Shown in pieces: positions 63,201 through 64,000 of a stretch of 64,000 nucleotides of DNA. Source of the stretch: Punica granatum. Its lineage: Eukaryota; Streptophyta; Magnoliopsida; Myrtales; Lythraceae. Positions within the stretch are counted from its first letter, which is position 1; each line of letters opens with the position of its first letter. The DNA lies in NCBI RefSeq assembly GCF_007655135.1, contig NW_022204076.1:1-64000 (forward strand), in the 5' to 3' direction. The notes under the pieces are model-generated. The model was not told where the DNA came from. It did no database searches and saw only the letters and a list, made by a program, of their open reading frames with translations. Made by a program: the position numbers and the translations under genes.

Positions 63201-64000
63201 CGAGCGAGGTGGCTCGGCGAACTTGCGGTGCTGGAAAGTAAACTCGCACGGGTTAGCAGACCCTCCAAGGTTGCAAGAGGCACGAGCGAGGTGGCTCGGC
63301 GAACTTGCGGTGCTGGAAAGTAAACTCGCACGGGTTAGCAGACCCTCCAAGGTTGCAAGAGGCACGAGCGAGGTGGCTCGGCGAACTTGCGGTGCTGGAA
63401 AGTAAACTCGCACGGGTTAGCAGACCCTCCAAGGTTGCAAGAGGCACGAGCGAGGTGGCTCGGCGAACTTGCGGTGCTGGAAAGTAAACTCGCACGGGTT
63501 AGCAGACCCTCCAAGGTTGCAAGAGGCACGAGCGAGGTGGCTCGGCGAACTTGCGGTGCTGGAAAGTAAACTCGCACGGGTTAGCAGACCCTCCAAGGTT
63601 GCAAGAGGCACGAGCGAGGTGGCTCGGCGAACTTGCGGTGCTGGAAAGTAAACTCGCACGGGTTAGCAGACCCTCCAAGGTTGCAAGAGGCACGAGCGAG
63701 GTGGCTCGGCGAACTTGCGGTGCTGGAAAGTAAACTCGCACGGGTTAGCAGACCCTCCAAGGTTGCAAGAGGCACGAGCGAGGTGGCTCGGCGAACTTGC
63801 GGTGCTGGAAAGTAAACTCGCACGGGTTAGCAGACCCTCCAAGGTTGCAAGAGGCACGAGCGAGGTGGCTCGGCGAACTTGCGGTGCTGGAAAGTAAACT
63901 CGCACGGGTTAGCAGACCCTCCAAGGTTGCAAGAGGCACGAGCGAGGTGGCTCGGCGAACTTGCGGTGCTGGAAAGTAAACTCGCACGGGTTAGCAGACC
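15300..64000 (+). repeat. Array zone C: invariant units (593 plus 75 bp)
   Basis: From 15300 on, every unit appears identical to the consensus and exactly 82 bp long. The printed rows repeat verbatim every 2460 bases (30 units), and translations of all overlapping frames on both strands are unchanged through to the end. No substitution, indel, inversion or insertion was seen in 48.7 kb. This means either very recent amplification or an assembly that repeated a consensus. The array continues past the window. Confidence 0.9.

Larger units (their letters stand above)
4245..64000 (+). repeat. 82-bp satellite DNA, 728 complete units plus a partial unit, array open at right
   Basis: The monomer is counted from GTTGCAAGAG and ends CCCTCCAAG. 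Its period is exactly 82 bp. From 4245 to 63925 there are 728 units with a net 15-bp loss from small indels, then 75 bp of the next unit to the window end. All units point the same way, and no foreign sequence interrupts them. The consensus has 49 G+C of 82 (about 60%), G 29, C 20, A 20, T 13 on the plus strand, and 7 CpG sites, close to the number expected from base composition. Because 82 is not a multiple of three, the frame rotates through three units. The many 60- to 160-codon open frames on both strands are therefore by-products of the repeat and are not annotated as genes. Within the monomer GCAAG (4-8) can pair with CTTGC (35-39), and CGAG (18-21) with CTCG (26-29). Similarity to known satellites cannot be judged without a search. 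Confidence 0.97.

Noticed and set aside
4245..64000. Hundreds of overlapping open reading frames of 60-162 codons on both strands of the array
   Set aside because: They recur every 82 bp with the period of the satellite, exist on both strands over the same bases, end within two to six units, and have no domain. The unit length is not a multiple of three, so no long repeat protein can be encoded.
4245..64000. CRISPR array
   Set aside because: There are no unique spacers. The whole 82-bp unit repeats, and the flanks show no cas genes and look eukaryotic.
4245..64000. Ribosomal intergenic-spacer subrepeats or 5S rDNA
   Set aside because: No rRNA coding sequence is present in or beside the array. 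60 kb without a gene unit is too long for a spacer, and the monomer has no 5S-like internal promoter.
4245..64000. Telomeric or telomere-derived repeat, suggested by GGGTTAG in each unit
   Set aside because: It is one 7-base match per 82 bp. The plant telomere repeat would give GGGTTTAG, and there is no run of the motif.

Overview
The window reads as a nuclear genomic fragment from a flowering plant. It has no recognisable protein-coding gene, rRNA or tRNA. About 4.2 kb of single-copy-looking non-coding DNA is followed by one uninterrupted tandem array of an 82-bp satellite that fills the other 59.8 kb and runs off the right edge. The plant assignment is an inference. It rests on the left part, which resembles a very long LTR of the Ogre/Tat lineage of Ty3/gypsy retrotransposons. 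Just downstream lies a 10-base match to the tRNA-Arg primer site that this lineage uses.

Layout. Positions 1-4124: non-coding DNA interpreted as part of a giant LTR, with its 5' end outside the window. It is pyrimidine-rich at the left (about 180-480). It carries an imperfect triplication of a ~190-200 bp segment (about 882-1460), several perfect short hairpins and palindromes (498-523, 1792-1810, 2037-2063, 2476-2501, 3176-3187, 3968-3990, 4002-4011), and weak candidates for a TATA box and a poly(A) signal. Positions 4121-4136: a TGCA end followed two bases later by a primer-binding-site-like sequence. Positions 4137-4244: a short leader whose last ~56 bp can be aligned, with gaps, to the satellite monomer. 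Positions 4245-64000: 728 complete 82-bp units plus a 75-bp partial unit, all in one orientation, with no insertion of foreign DNA.

The array has three zones. Zone A (4245-10627, 78 units) is variable, with substitutions at a few preferred monomer positions, ten of the twelve indel sites found in the array, a local 492-bp block duplication and shared variant strings. Zone B (10628-15299, 57 units) has sparse variants and two 1-bp deletions. Zone C (15300-64000, 593 full units plus 75 bp, about 48.7 kb) shows no variant at all. Edge divergence with a uniform interior is what unequal exchange predicts for a real satellite. However, 48.6 kb of perfect identity is also beyond what long accurate reads can count, so the length of zone C may reflect assembly.

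The most interesting reading is that an 82-bp satellite grew out of the leader of an Ogre-like retrotransposon. The primer-site-like motif, a diverged monomer-like sequence and the first regular monomers lie in that order within 120 bp. This is an inference from hand alignment and needs the stated searches.
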